This document shows positions 45,256 through 55,026 of a DNA stretch of 64,000 nucleotides, piece after piece. Both the position numbers and the translations under genes were made by a program. The first letter of the stretch is position 1; each line of letters opens with the position of its first letter. The stretch spans positions 1-64,000 of the forward strand of contig NZ_FOCL01000017.1 of the NCBI RefSeq assembly GCF_900110105.1, written 5' to 3'. The notes beneath the pieces are model-generated. The model saw only the letters and a list, made by a program, of their open reading frames with translations, made no database searches and was not told the origin of the DNA. The stretch is from Mucilaginibacter gossypiicola (GTDB lineage Bacteria > Bacteroidota > Bacteroidia > Sphingobacteriales > Sphingobacteriaceae).

Positions 45256-46692
45256 TTATCTGATCACTATGTCTATTGGTTCGCCAGGTATTCCGGTTAT
45301 TGTTTTGGTGATGTTGCCGGTTTTAGAAACACTTATGTCAAGCGTGTAAACTGCCCCATCTGCACCCACTGTTAGGGTATTATCATCCAGGCTGATCTTC
45401 ATCATGGATACCTTTTTACCCCCAAAGTCTGCGTCGAGCTGTCTTATATCTTCGTTAATTGGGTTATAGCGGTAAATTTTCCCTTTTGATGAAAAATAAA
45501 ACACGTTTAAGCTGTTCACCACCCACCTGGTATCATCATCAATTAAGGCGCTGCCTTTAAATATGCGTTTGCCCAGCCCTTTAAATGTCCGGTCATCGCC
45601 CATAGGGTAGCTAAAACTTAGTTCGGTTATGGTACCTGTCGCAGTTTTAAAGAAAGCGTATGAAGGGCCCCCTTCGGTGGGCTTCATGAATAACAAATTA
45701 TCGTATCCTACATTTTTAGGATCAAAACCGGTACTTGCAGTATCAATTTTATAATTGGTGCCAGAGTAAGTACCATCGGATCCAAAGGTGATGAAGGCTT
45801 TTCCTTTAACATCATAACCGATAAAAAATGAGCTGCCGTGGGTAAAATATTTCGACATGGTATAATCGCCACCTTGTTCGTTGGCAAATTTGCCGTAATC
45901 ATCAGCAAACGGAGCTGTTGAGGATACTCCCACATATAGCTTACCGTTGATAACCCCTGTTGGCACTGTTCCCATTTGTACAGGTCCTAAAAACGGCTCC
46001 AGGTAACCTGTATTGATGACAGCCGGCGGCGAGAAGAATTGCGCTGCAAAATCTGTCCGTTTTAACAAGGTACTGGCATCAAGCACCACCCCGCTTTTAT
46101 TAGGATCGTTGCTTAGCACCCAATATTCCTCTTTGGTATTAGGCTGGTAAGGCAATGGTTTTGAATAATACAGCTCAACCGGATTGATAGGTAAATCGTC
46201 TTTATTAAGTGATTTATAGATATCGCCCAACATCGTTTTATCCGGTTTTACAAATGATAGTTTGGTAACCCCGTTGTCATTGCTCAACACAATACTCCCT
46301 GCCGAAAACTGGGTTGTACCGGTTATTTTAAACACAAAATTATAAAACAATCCGTTTCGTTTATCAGTAATGGTAAGCTTGCATGCCCTATCGCCAGGGC
46401 CTAAATTGTAAACCATTTTTAGGGGATAACCCTTATACACTGCTTCACGAAGTTCTTCCTGAACGGTGATGTGCCATTCAAAATCAAGGTCCTTAAGCGG
46501 ATCGGCACCAGCTAAAGTGATCTTTGGCTGTATAGTAAGCGTATCGCCAAGCAAGGCAGGAAAGGTTTCATTATTAAGGCCGGCAACTACCGGCTCTGAA
46601 GGTGGCGAGTATACATAATTACCCGGGTCTTTTTTACATGAAGTATAAAGTACCGTTATGAACACCAATATAGCTATAGATTTTAATTTCAT
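45256..46692 (-). CDS. PKD-like family lipoprotein
   Basis: 478-residue lipoprotein with lipobox LYTSC (Cys19) followed by KKDPGNYVY. The N-terminal domain (about 35-130: LLGDTLTIQPKITLAGADP, DLDFEWHI) is PKD-like. The rest is beta-rich with repeated GKLYV, GKAFITFGSD, GKIYRYNP and GAVYTLDI elements that suggest a beta-propeller. In Bacteroidota this type follows a DUF4843 lipoprotein and SusCD, as here. It is probably an accessory surface subunit of the SusCD complex. Gap to the DUF4843 gene: 11 bases. Confidence 0.82.
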   Translation of the reverse strand: MKLKSIAILVFITVLYTSCKKDPGNYVYSPPSEPVVAGLNNETFPALLGDTLTIQPKITLAGADPLKDLDFEWHITVQEELREAVYKGYPLKMVYNLGPGDRACKLTITDKRNGLFYNFVFKITGTTQFSAGSIVLSNDNGVTKLSFVKPDKTMLGDIYKSLNKDDLPINPVELYYSKPLPYQPNTKEEYWVLSNDPNKSGVVLDASTLLKRTDFAAQFFSPPAVINTGYLEPFLGPVQMGTVPTGVINGKLYVGVSSTAPFADDYGKFANEQGGDYTMSKYFTHGSSFFIGYDVKGKAFITFGSDGTYSGTNYKIDTASTGFDPKNVGYDNLLFMKPTEGGPSYAFFKTATGTITELSFSYPMGDDRTFKGLGKRIFKGSALIDDDTRWVVNSLNVFYFSSKGKIYRYNPINEDIRQLDADFGGKKVSMMKISLDDNTLTVGADGAVYTLDISVSKTGNITKTITGIPGEPIDIVIR

Positions 46693-46703
46693 GACCTAAG
46701 TGT

Positions 46704-47558
46704 TTAATTGATAATAATCTGTTGACCATTTTCATCAACGAAAAAGTACCTGTCTGCAAGAGCGTAATACCTGAGGTAAAACTTCTTATCGGGCGCAGAA
46801 GAATTATAAAAGTCATAATCCTTGCTCCCGTCAGTCCTTTTGGTAAGCACATAGCCTTTTTCAGGGTATCGTGCAACCCATGCAAACGGATCATTAACAA
46901 ATGTTTTCATGTTGTCGAGATAATACAACGTACGCGGGATTTGCAGATAAGCGTTAGGTTTTGACATATCAACTAAATCAATAGTCCCCGATGAGATCAG
47001 GAACAACTGATGTTTTATCCTGCTGTAAGGGCCAAGGTTCCCCATCCAGTAAATCCACCAGGCAGGTTGCTCCAGTCGCGCCGAATAAAGGATAGATTTA
47101 GTCCTTAACATAGCTGGTAACAACGAGTTAAAATCCGGCCCACCCGAAACCTGTATAGTTAACATCACCGATTTATTTGCAAGCTCAGGATCATTATTTT
47201 TGATAATAACAGGTACTTTAACAGTACCCGAATCGGCAGGCATAGTGTATGATGATTTAAGCGCCTCGTAATGCAAGCCTGTTTTGGCTGTGGTTGATGT
47301 ATCCACAATGCTTAGGGCAAACTTGCGTTCGCTTTTTGATCTTTGGCCCGAAATTATTACCGGTACCCAAACAGTATCCTGGGCCAGGGTTGGGTTATAG
47401 GCAAAGGAATAAGTTAACACAGATGTGTCTTGACTACCATCTTTATTCTTATAATTCAAATAGATATTATCCCTTGAGCCATAAGTAAGCAATTGGTCTT
47501 TTTTGCAGCCAACAAAAGCCGCAACTACCAATAAAACATAAAATATATTTCTTTTCAT
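46704..47558 (-). CDS. DUF4843-type lipoprotein
   Basis: 284-residue lipoprotein from the ATG at 47558 (MKRNIFYVLLVV, lipobox AFVGC, Cys18). The frame is open to 47621, but that would overlap the susD gene and hide the signal peptide. The DUF4843 features are the IYLNYKN start, a Calx-beta-like sandwich (about 40-150, GTVKVPVIIKNND) and a C-terminal region with WWIYWMGNLGPYSRIKHQLF. It is paired with SusD and the PKD-like lipoprotein, an arrangement known from SusCD complexes that import peptides. Confidence 0.85.
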   Translation of the reverse strand: MKRNIFYVLLVVAAFVGCKKDQLLTYGSRDNIYLNYKNKDGSQDTSVLTYSFAYNPTLAQDTVWVPVIISGQRSKSERKFALSIVDTSTTAKTGLHYEALKSSYTMPADSGTVKVPVIIKNNDPELANKSVMLTIQVSGGPDFNSLLPAMLRTKSILYSARLEQPAWWIYWMGNLGPYSRIKHQLFLISSGTIDLVDMSKPNAYLQIPRTLYYLDNMKTFVNDPFAWVARYPEKGYVLTKRTDGSKDYDFYNSSAPDKKFYLRYYALADRYFFVDENGQQIIIN

Positions 47559-47577
47559 TGTTATAAATGGTTTGGGA

Positions 47578-49071
47578 TCAATTGTTATAAGCCGCTTCGT
47601 CGTCGGGGATCGGGAATACATAAATGCTGTTTGATGCAGGATAGATTTGGCCGCTGGCCGCCACTATATCAAGGTTCAACCGCTTATACATGTAAAATAT
47701 CTGGCTCTCACCGTAAAATTCCTTGCGGGCATCTTTAACAAGCTCGTTCATAAAAGCCGTTTTGCCTAAAGTTGCAGGTAGCAGATCAATTATACCACGG
47801 TGTGTGCGTACGGTATTTAAATAGTCAATGGCTTTGGTAGGATTGCTATCGTAAATGGCCTCAGCTGCTATATAATAAGCTTCGGTTAAACGAAACCCCG
47901 GGGCCATCAGCGGGTGCAAATTATTTAGAGGCGAACTGTTCACCAAATATTTAATCAGGTAGCTGCGGTTTGGTGTTACATCCGTGGCGGTAAAAAACCA
48001 TTGTCTGTAGCGCCAGTCTTCTGCACCCACGGTACTTTTTTCATAAATATTATCTAACTGCAGCGGTGTTGGCTGATATTGCGCAACATTGGTTGCACTG
48101 AACAGCGTAACCAGGGCATTTCCGTCATTGGCCTGAGGTGCATACCAGCCAAATACCAGTTCGTTGTAAAATACCCGATCTTTTTGCTCAACATTATTGT
48201 TAAAGGCATCGTCTTTTTGTGTCCAGGGGAATTTGTTGGCGTTTATTACATCGTTTGCATTAGAAAGGGCATTTTGATAATCGTTTTTGTACAGGTAAAC
48301 CCTCGCAAGCTCACCACATACCGCGTAATAATTAAGCCTGTGCCGGCGGTTTTGCAAAAACAAGCTACTAACCGCTGTTTCTGTTTGTTTTGGGCCTGTA
48401 TATCCACTGGGATAGGCTTTATTGGGATACCCAACAATATATGCAGGAGAAAGAATAGGGTCAGTATTGCTTAGCAGCGTACGCGCGTTACGCAAATCGA
48501 TGATGACATAGTTAAGCACATCGCCTACAGATGAAAATGGTGTGCTTTTGATACTAACATTAGTTACATATGGTATGCCTTTAGCGTTTGGATTGTACTT
48601 GTATGAAGCGCCAAACATGCGCAAAAGATCAAAATGCAGGTAGGCACGCAATGCCAGGGCTTCGCCCTTTATAATGGCGTAATTATTACCCGAAAATACA
48701 GTCTTTTGCTTATCAATTACCTGTAATATCTCGTTACAGTTACCTATCGCATTATAAACAGACGACCAGATCTGGCTGTTTTTGTCTTTCAAGATACTTT
48801 GATTGTATTGAAAAGACGCAATCTTTTGAAAATCGGTATTTGAAAACGAGTAGTTCTGTGCCATGATATCAAGGTTACTGAACGTAAGGTTACCTGCATA
48901 AAGATCTGTCTTTGTGCACCTTGCATAAACACCATTTAATGCTTCTTCAAACCCATCTTCGGAAGTGAATAGCTGCTCTTTAGTTACATCAGATTCTGGT
49001 TGTACATCCAAAAACTTTTTACATGATGTGAACACCAGCAATGGGATTATAAAAATTAAATATCTCTTCAT
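47578..49071 (-). CDS. SusD/RagB-family nutrient-binding lipoprotein (locus D)
   Basis: 497-residue SusD lipoprotein, lipobox VFTSC (Cys17) then KKFLDVQPESDVTKEQLF. The N-terminal SusD-like region (DGFEEALNGVYARC) and TPR helices (KGEALALRAYLHFDLLRMFG) are clear. The C-terminal part (TEAYYIAAEAIYDSNPTKAI, VKDARKEFYGESQIFYMYKRL) is the RagB-type ending rather than the polysaccharide SusD type. It sits 9 bases after susC and 19 before the DUF4843 gene. Peptide binding is inferred from the operon content. Confidence 0.93.
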   Translation of the reverse strand: MKRYLIFIIPLLVFTSCKKFLDVQPESDVTKEQLFTSEDGFEEALNGVYARCTKTDLYAGNLTFSNLDIMAQNYSFSNTDFQKIASFQYNQSILKDKNSQIWSSVYNAIGNCNEILQVIDKQKTVFSGNNYAIIKGEALALRAYLHFDLLRMFGASYKYNPNAKGIPYVTNVSIKSTPFSSVGDVLNYVIIDLRNARTLLSNTDPILSPAYIVGYPNKAYPSGYTGPKQTETAVSSLFLQNRRHRLNYYAVCGELARVYLYKNDYQNALSNANDVINANKFPWTQKDDAFNNNVEQKDRVFYNELVFGWYAPQANDGNALVTLFSATNVAQYQPTPLQLDNIYEKSTVGAEDWRYRQWFFTATDVTPNRSYLIKYLVNSSPLNNLHPLMAPGFRLTEAYYIAAEAIYDSNPTKAIDYLNTVRTHRGIIDLLPATLGKTAFMNELVKDARKEFYGESQIFYMYKRLNLDIVAASGQIYPASNSIYVFPIPDDEAAYNN

Positions 49072-49080
49072 GGTTATGTT

Positions 49081-52000
49081 TTAAAATGAACCCAGTAATG
49101 AAAATGTTAAGCTGCGGGCAAAGGGATAATTAATACCACGCTCGGCCTGAATAGTTGAAGCCCTGAAAATATCGTTAGCTGTTGCTGCCAGCCTCAGATT
49201 TTGAAGCCCAAGGCGTTTAATGGCCTGCGGTTTAAAATCATACGAAAAGTAAAGCGATTGCAACTCTATCAGGTTATCCTTTTGCACAAACCGCGATGAC
49301 ACGTAGGTATCGGTGAGATCGGCAATGTTTTTGAAAAACGTGTGATCACCCGGTTGTTTCCACCTTTGCTCAAGTACGCGGCTATCAACGTTATAACGCG
49401 GGTCGGCATTTTCAACCCTGTCAATAAGGGTTTGGTTAAAGGCCTGGCCACCAAAACGGTAATGAAAGCTAAAGCTCATCATAAACCTTTTGTATGATAC
49501 CGTGCTACCAAAAAAACCTTCGGCCTTTGGAGTGGTATTGCCTACATCCTGTATGTCCTTAACATCCCAGTTATAGGTTAATGTACCATTCTTTTTCACC
49601 AGGATCTCTTTGCCGTTCTCAGGATCGATACCTAATGATTTAACAGCATAAATGGTGTTCAGTGATTTACCTTCAACATAACGGGTAAGTGGTGTTGAGA
49701 AGGCATTATTATCCGTATTGGTTTGAAAATTATCTATGTTATTATTGAACGCTTTAAGTGCGTCAGAGATTTTAACTATCTTATTAACGTTATGTGCAAG
49801 GTTACCAGTTACGTTTATGTTCCAATCTGTAGTGTGAAAAACCTGGGCCACCAGATATAGTTCATAACCTTTATTCGACATATCGCCAAGGTTATCTTTA
49901 TACGTATTGAAACCTGTTGACGGTGCAAGGTTGATATCGGTGATCAAGCCTTTAGTAAGTTTGTAATAATACCTTGGGGACAGTACTACTTTATCTTTAA
50001 ATAAACCAATGTCCATACCGACGTCGGTAGTTCGGGTTTTTTGCCATTCCAAATTGCTGTTACCATACCCCAATATGGTGGCGCCAATACCTGTTGAATA
50101 CCAGTGCTGAGTATCATACGAGTAAATAGACCGTGACTGATATGCCGGGAAACTGATAGAGCCAAGGGTAGCGATACTCCCTTTAAGACGCAGCTGGCTT
50201 ATTACGTTTGAACCTTGCAAGAAATTCTCTTTATGAATATTCCACCCTATACCTAATGACCCGAATGGTGCATAGCGCCTGTCAGCACCGAAAGCTGATG
50301 AACCGTCTACCCTCACTGATGCATCCAAAAGATACTTATTTTGGAACGCGTAGTTGCCCGAAAAGAAAGCACCTGCTGTTCTTGTTTTAGTTACATCGCC
50401 ATAAGGGGCCGAATTTTCTTTATAAGTACGGGCGAACCCAATATTGGTAAACCTGTCATTTGAGAAACCTTGTGCTGAAAACGATTTAATATCGGACTTT
50501 GAAGCCAAAATATTAGCGCCTAAAACGAGGTTGAAATAATGATCGCCCAATTGCTTGTTATAGTTAATGGTTACGTTACCATCAAGGTTAAGGCTGGCGT
50601 TGGTGCCATAGTCATAAGTGCCCCTTGTATTCAACTTATCTAAAGCAACGTTGTAAAAAACACTACTTAGCGGCGATACATAAGCATCAGTTGTTGAATT
50701 GGTTTTGTTAACGCTCATTAATGCCTTCAAGCGCAATCCTTTGGTTATTTTATAGTCGGCAGAGAATGATTCCAATATCTCCGTGTAAGCTGCCTTATTA
50801 AAACTACTCAGGCTGGCCTCATACAAAGGGTTAAATATATTTTCGGTAATATATTGGTCAGTTCCCATACGACCGGTATTTACACGCCAGTTGGCAAGTT
50901 CCTGTACTAACCTGCCCGTACTATCCCTTATCGGGAAATATGGATTGGCATTTACATAGGTAGAAAAATCGCCGTAAGGTGAATTAACCTGGTTGACCTG
51001 GGTAATGGTAAGATCATTCCTGATGATCAACTTTGAACTTGGATTATAAGTAAAATTAACACCACCGCTATAGCGCGTGTTGTCAGATCCCTTCATTACA
51101 CCTGGTTGGGTCTGGTAACGCAGATCGATACCATACCTGAACGACTGATCGCCGCCCTGTGCATAAACCGAATGCTTTTGCTGATAGGCATTTCTTAAAG
51201 GTTGTGACAACCAATAAGTATTAACACCGCTCGCCACATTTTTTAATCGCGTGAACAGCTGAGCGTCAAGCTCATCTTGTTTTGTATCACCGCTGGTAGA
51301 TGTTTGGGTATCATATAAACCAACAAGTTGTTCATAGGCTACCTTTTGCTTTGCGTTAAGCACATGATAATCGGACAGGTCGGGGCCGTTGAAGGTAAGT
51401 TCGTAATTGTATGATAGCTGCAGTTTTCCTGCAACGGGTGCTTTAGTAGTAATAACCATTACACCATTGGCGGCCCTTGAACCATAAACCGCGGTAGCAG
51501 CACCATCTTTTAATAAGGTAACTGATTCAATACGGTTGATATCAAGGTCAACTACTTTTTGAAGTGATACTTCAAAGCCATCAAGGATAAATGCCGGCAG
51601 ATTATAATTGCTTGAAAGATTATTACGATCAAGTATATCATCGCTTATGGAAGGGATAGCTGTGGTACCCCTCACATTGATCTTTGGCAGTTTATTCGGA
51701 TCAGAACCGATAAGGTTATTATCAAGTACTTTAAACGACGGATCAAACGAGGCTATACTTTTGATTACGTTTTGCGGGTTATTACGCTTCAAATCAGCAC
51801 CGCTTACCGTGATGGCATTACCGGTGTAGTTATCCTTTTTGATAACTTGGTACCCCGTAACCACAATGTCTTTAATGTTATTAATATCAGGCAAAAGCTT
51901 CACTACAATCGATTGGCCTGCCACCACCTTAACTTCTGCCGATTTGTAGCCCATAAACGAGAATATTAATGTTTGCCCTGCATCTGCCTGTACATTAAAT

Positions 52001-52515
52001 TCCCCTTTATCATTGGTTTGGCCTATTACTCCCCTGCCCCCTTTAAGAGCAATGTTTACGCCTGGTAAAGTGGTTTTACTCACCGAATCCAACACACGCC
52101 CGCTCACCGGAATCTTGCTCATAGGCTCAACCGGTGCCGGCCGCGGCTCAGGTATCTTATTTTGAATCACGATGGTTTTAGATACGATGGTAAAACTCAG
52201 ATCAAAATCTTTAAGACACGCGTTAAGCACATCAACAAGCTGTGTGTCATGAAAATCGGCATCAACTGTTTTGCCTTTTAAATTCACTTTCTCGCTATAA
52301 AAAAACAAATAGCCGGTTTGACGCTTTATATCCTTAAAAACCGATTCGAGGCTTTTACTTTTACCAGATATAGTCACCGTTTGAGAATAACTTGCAGCGG
52401 ATAAGTGTAACGCGCCAACAAGCAATAGTATAGTGGTGAGTTTCAATACTAATAAGAATTTGCACTTTACCCCCCGTATTGCGCATACGGCGTTGTAAAG
52501 AAAAGTTAATTTCAT
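49081..52515 (-). CDS. SusC/RagA-family TonB-linked transporter with STN domain (locus D)
   Basis: 1144-residue outer-membrane importer. The long leader resembles the locus A and E proteins and ends at SYSQ. Then STN (about 47-120, KSLESVFKDIKRQTGYLFFY), carboxypeptidase-like domain (about 137-210, LDSVSKTTLPGVNIALKG), plug with AAVYGSRAANGVMVI near residue 341, and barrel. Compared with the glycan-type proteins here, the plug has a RagA-like insert (KLPKINVRGTTAIPSISDD). With no glycosidase nearby and peptidases downstream, the cargo is more likely peptide. Regulation should run through the fecR and sigma genes upstream. Confidence 0.94.
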   Translation of the reverse strand: MKLTFLYNAVCAIRGVKCKFLLVLKLTTILLLVGALHLSAASYSQTVTISGKSKSLESVFKDIKRQTGYLFFYSEKVNLKGKTVDADFHDTQLVDVLNACLKDFDLSFTIVSKTIVIQNKIPEPRPAPVEPMSKIPVSGRVLDSVSKTTLPGVNIALKGGRGVIGQTNDKGEFNVQADAGQTLIFSFMGYKSAEVKVVAGQSIVVKLLPDINNIKDIVVTGYQVIKKDNYTGNAITVSGADLKRNNPQNVIKSIASFDPSFKVLDNNLIGSDPNKLPKINVRGTTAIPSISDDILDRNNLSSNYNLPAFILDGFEVSLQKVVDLDINRIESVTLLKDGAATAVYGSRAANGVMVITTKAPVAGKLQLSYNYELTFNGPDLSDYHVLNAKQKVAYEQLVGLYDTQTSTSGDTKQDELDAQLFTRLKNVASGVNTYWLSQPLRNAYQQKHSVYAQGGDQSFRYGIDLRYQTQPGVMKGSDNTRYSGGVNFTYNPSSKLIIRNDLTITQVNQVNSPYGDFSTYVNANPYFPIRDSTGRLVQELANWRVNTGRMGTDQYITENIFNPLYEASLSSFNKAAYTEILESFSADYKITKGLRLKALMSVNKTNSTTDAYVSPLSSVFYNVALDKLNTRGTYDYGTNASLNLDGNVTINYNKQLGDHYFNLVLGANILASKSDIKSFSAQGFSNDRFTNIGFARTYKENSAPYGDVTKTRTAGAFFSGNYAFQNKYLLDASVRVDGSSAFGADRRYAPFGSLGIGWNIHKENFLQGSNVISQLRLKGSIATLGSISFPAYQSRSIYSYDTQHWYSTGIGATILGYGNSNLEWQKTRTTDVGMDIGLFKDKVVLSPRYYYKLTKGLITDINLAPSTGFNTYKDNLGDMSNKGYELYLVAQVFHTTDWNINVTGNLAHNVNKIVKISDALKAFNNNIDNFQTNTDNNAFSTPLTRYVEGKSLNTIYAVKSLGIDPENGKEILVKKNGTLTYNWDVKDIQDVGNTTPKAEGFFGSTVSYKRFMMSFSFHYRFGGQAFNQTLIDRVENADPRYNVDSRVLEQRWKQPGDHTFFKNIADLTDTYVSSRFVQKDNLIELQSLYFSYDFKPQAIKRLGLQNLRLAATANDIFRASTIQAERGINYPFARSLTFSLLGSF

Positions 52516-52587
52516 ATTTTTGAATAAGATTGGGTTAATAAAATGCAGCTCAGGGCTTCGACATCTTGTGCTGCCTGACCTATTTAA

Positions 52588-52615
52588 AACCGGAAGCGGT
52601 GAGAGGCTTCCGGTT
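52588..52615 (-). terminator. Hairpin between fecR and susC (locus D)
   Basis: A perfect 10-base stem AACCGGAAGC/GCTTCCGGTT with an eight-base loop, followed by TTTTAAAT on the minus strand. It lies 73 bases before susC and may end or attenuate the sigma-fecR transcript. Confidence 0.6.
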
Positions 52616-52740
52616 AATTTTTGGCCTGTTAATGAGAATTGTATCTGAGATTTATCGTAGTTGTTTTTCCATTAAGTTTTGTTTTAGTGATTAGCATTTA
52701 GTTTGTTTAGTTGTAAGTGAGTATAAAGTTTAAGGTTAAA

Positions 52741-53907
52741 TTATTTACCGTAGGATACCTTTACTGTTTTGCCCTCCACCGCAAACTTCATGTTGTTAAG
52801 CTCCAGGATCCTGAAAACATCGGCCAGGTTGCTGCTCCTTGAAATCTCGCCGAAAAATTTCTCGGTTGGCATATCGCCTTCGTAAACCACATCAAGATCA
52901 TACCAGCGGCTTACCTGGCGCATTACCTCGCGGATATCCTCATCTGCAAATGAGAATACACCGTTTTTCCAGGCCACTTCCTTATCAATGTTTACCTGCT
53001 GCTTGCTGATAGCACCATTGCCGCTCCTATCAATTACAGCCTGTTCGCCGGGAACAATAAGTATTGAACTTGTTGCTGATGTTACCTTTACCGAGCCTTC
53101 CAACAGTGTGGTTTTAACCAAGCCCTCATCAGCATAAGCATTGATATTAAAATGCGTACCCAATACCTCAATAGTTTGCAAGGCAGATTTTACCCTGAAT
53201 GGCATTGCTCTATTCTTAGCCACTTCAAAGTATCCCTCGCCATTGAGCGTTACTTCACGTTCTGCTCCTTTAAACACAGTTGGATAAGTTATTGACGATG
53301 CTGCGTTAAGCCATACGTTAGTACCATCGGGCAGGATGATCTTGTACTGGCCGCCTTTAGGTGTGGTAACCGTATTTTGAGCAACCTGATCCTGCCCTGT
53401 TGCGTCGGCCTGGTAAACGATCTGCCCATCGGCCGTTTTGCTGATTTTTACGCCGGCCTGTTTAGCTATTTGCCCGTTGGCAGCATCATCAAGCGATATG
53501 GTTGTACCATTGGCTAAAGTAAGTGTCGCCTTGTTAGTGCCGGGCATTATACCTTTGTAAGTATTTGCGGCAAAATTATCGGCCTTATGAGTATTATGAA
53601 TAAAAAAGTAAGCACCAACCGAAATAAACAACAGAATTGAGGCCGCCACGGCATACGTGATCCAGCCAGATCTTGAAGACATCATAACCGGCTTTTTTTG
53701 GTATTGTGCTATCCTTTCATCAACGTTTGCTTTAATGGCATCTTTCAGATACAAGTAGTCGGCCTCATTTTCATCAGTAATGAGGTCATTGTTTAAATCA
53801 AACAGGTTATAATACGACTCCAGGAAATTAATTTCTTCCGGAGTAGCCTCGCCAAGCCTGTATTTTGTTAGTATTTGTATAAAATATTGTTTGTTCGCCT
53901 CGTCCAT
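52741..53907 (-). CDS. FecR-family anti-sigma factor (locus D)
   Basis: 388-residue anti-sigma factor: cytoplasmic part (about 1-80, ILTKYRLGEATPEEINFLESYY), transmembrane helix (about 82-103, ITYAVAASILLFISVGAYFFI), periplasmic FecR domain (about 120-300, TPKGGQYKIILPDGTNVWLN, VLGTHFNINAY) and C-terminal DUF4974 (about 310-388, FADEDIREVMRQVSRWYDL). Close in layout to the locus A FecR, so the two loci may share ancestry. It lies 177 bases downstream of the sigma gene. Confidence 0.93.
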   Translation of the reverse strand: MDEANKQYFIQILTKYRLGEATPEEINFLESYYNLFDLNNDLITDENEADYLYLKDAIKANVDERIAQYQKKPVMMSSRSGWITYAVAASILLFISVGAYFFIHNTHKADNFAANTYKGIMPGTNKATLTLANGTTISLDDAANGQIAKQAGVKISKTADGQIVYQADATGQDQVAQNTVTTPKGGQYKIILPDGTNVWLNAASSITYPTVFKGAEREVTLNGEGYFEVAKNRAMPFRVKSALQTIEVLGTHFNINAYADEGLVKTTLLEGSVKVTSATSSILIVPGEQAVIDRSGNGAISKQQVNIDKEVAWKNGVFSFADEDIREVMRQVSRWYDLDVVYEGDMPTEKFFGEISRSSNLADVFRILELNNMKFAVEGKTVKVSYGK

Positions 53908-54084
53908 TTACATCCTTTATATATACATGAGTCGGCAAAATGAAAATAGCCCATGTTAATTGAAAATATTTTTAATGTTTTATTTAAAAACAATGCACGT
54001 TTAAAGCCATAATGATAAAATATCAGCAACAAACCATCATTATTGATAAAAATAACGTATTATCATTAAAGAAAAAACGTTTTA

Positions 54085-54663
54085 TCAACCTCTTTGATAA
54101 AAATAAAGCAATACATGGATTAAGAAAAGTGATTTACGAAGTGTAGCAAGCGCCTTCCCCATCTGATTGCGGACAGTTTTGGGTGAAATTTCCAGTTGAT
54201 CGGCAATTTGTTGGCTTGAGAGGCCTTCATTAAAGCGCAAATTGAATATAATGCGTTGCTGAGGCGGTAAAGTATCTATAAGCTCATTAAAAGCTTTCAA
54301 AAATTCGTCGTGAAGTACATTAGCATCGGCACGCCCCAATGTGCTTTCGATCTCCTGGGCGGTATCGGGCAGCGCTGCATAGCGCGACTCCTTTTCCATG
54401 TACTTGAAAACACCGTTGCGGGCTGCAACCAGCAAATAAGCCGGTAAATTTTCAATCGGTGATTGTGATCCGCGTACCCACAATTGTACAAAAACATCCT
54501 GAGCTACATCCTGCGCCCGCTCGGTATCATTGAGCCTTTTGTATGCTGCATTATAAACCTGTTTCCAATACTTATTATATAAAGCATCAAACGCGGGCTT
54601 ATTTCCGTTGCTAATTAAGTTTAGAAGTTCAGTGTCGTCGGCTGATAAATCAAGGGGAGCCAT
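54085..54663 (-). CDS. ECF RNA polymerase sigma factor (locus D)
   Basis: 192-residue ECF sigma factor: region 2 (about 24-95, FDALYNKYWKQVYNAAYKRL, AQDVAQDVFVQLWVRG) and region 4 (about 125-180, LPPQQRIIFNLRFNEGLSSQQIADQLEISPKTVR). A short hydrophobic tail ends the protein. It is first of the locus D genes, with an exact TATATTTG -7 box about 85 bases upstream. It should direct transcription of the susCD-peptidase-thioredoxin operon. Confidence 0.93.
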   Translation of the reverse strand: MAPLDLSADDTELLNLISNGNKPAFDALYNKYWKQVYNAAYKRLNDTERAQDVAQDVFVQLWVRGSQSPIENLPAYLLVAARNGVFKYMEKESRYAALPDTAQEIESTLGRADANVLHDEFLKAFNELIDTLPPQQRIIFNLRFNEGLSSQQIADQLEISPKTVRNQMGKALATLRKSLFLIHVLLYFYQRG

Positions 54664-54745
54664 GTGTTATTTAAATTTCCTATATATTCCAGGTTAGTTT
54701 ACACAAACATCATGGTGGTTTAATGCTTAGTTTATGCGTTAAATC

Positions 54746-54753
54746 CAAATATA
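54746..54753 (-). promoter_or_regulatory. Putative -7 box for the locus D sigma gene
   Basis: TATATTTG on the minus strand matches TAnnTTTG exactly, 83 bases before the sigma start at 54663. No -33 TTTG is evident at the usual spacing. Confidence 0.4.
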
Positions 54754-54870
54754 GAAATTATCCGGTAAATAAAATTGGCAGGCTTACGTTAGCTTAATTT
54801 TAGTTGCGAAACGTCAAAAACAAAGAGGGCCTGACCGTTTTATCCTGGGTATTTGGTCAGGACCCCACAG

Positions 54871-54897
54871 AAAAAAATCCATCTCAATAAGTGAGAT
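54871..54897 (-). terminator. Second minus-strand terminator-like hairpin upstream of the locus D sigma gene
   Basis: Stem ATCTCA/TGAGAT with a five-base loop, followed on the minus strand by GGATTTTTTT. The stem is short but the T tract is strong. It lies inside the 363-base gene-free stretch 54664-55026, which also has a GCGCCTTTT/AAAGCGC hairpin near 54922-54941 and a CCTGACC/GGTCAGG pair (54833-54861). Confidence 0.5.
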
Positions 54898-54960
54898 CAA
54901 TCACAAACTTTAATACTACTATGCGCTTTACGAAAAGGCGCGGAGGGGCCTTAAAAAATT

Positions 54961-54998
54961 AATGCGCAACTTTCATCTTTCGATAAAGGTTGCGCATT
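54961..54998 (-). terminator. Terminator of the locus E operon
   Basis: Arms AATGCGCAAC and GTTGCGCATT pair perfectly and the stem extends three more pairs. On the minus strand AATTTTTTAA follows. It begins 29 bases after the GH2 stop at 55027. Confidence 0.8.
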
Positions 54999-55026
54999 TG
55001 CTACTTTCCACCACAAACAAGTTCAC

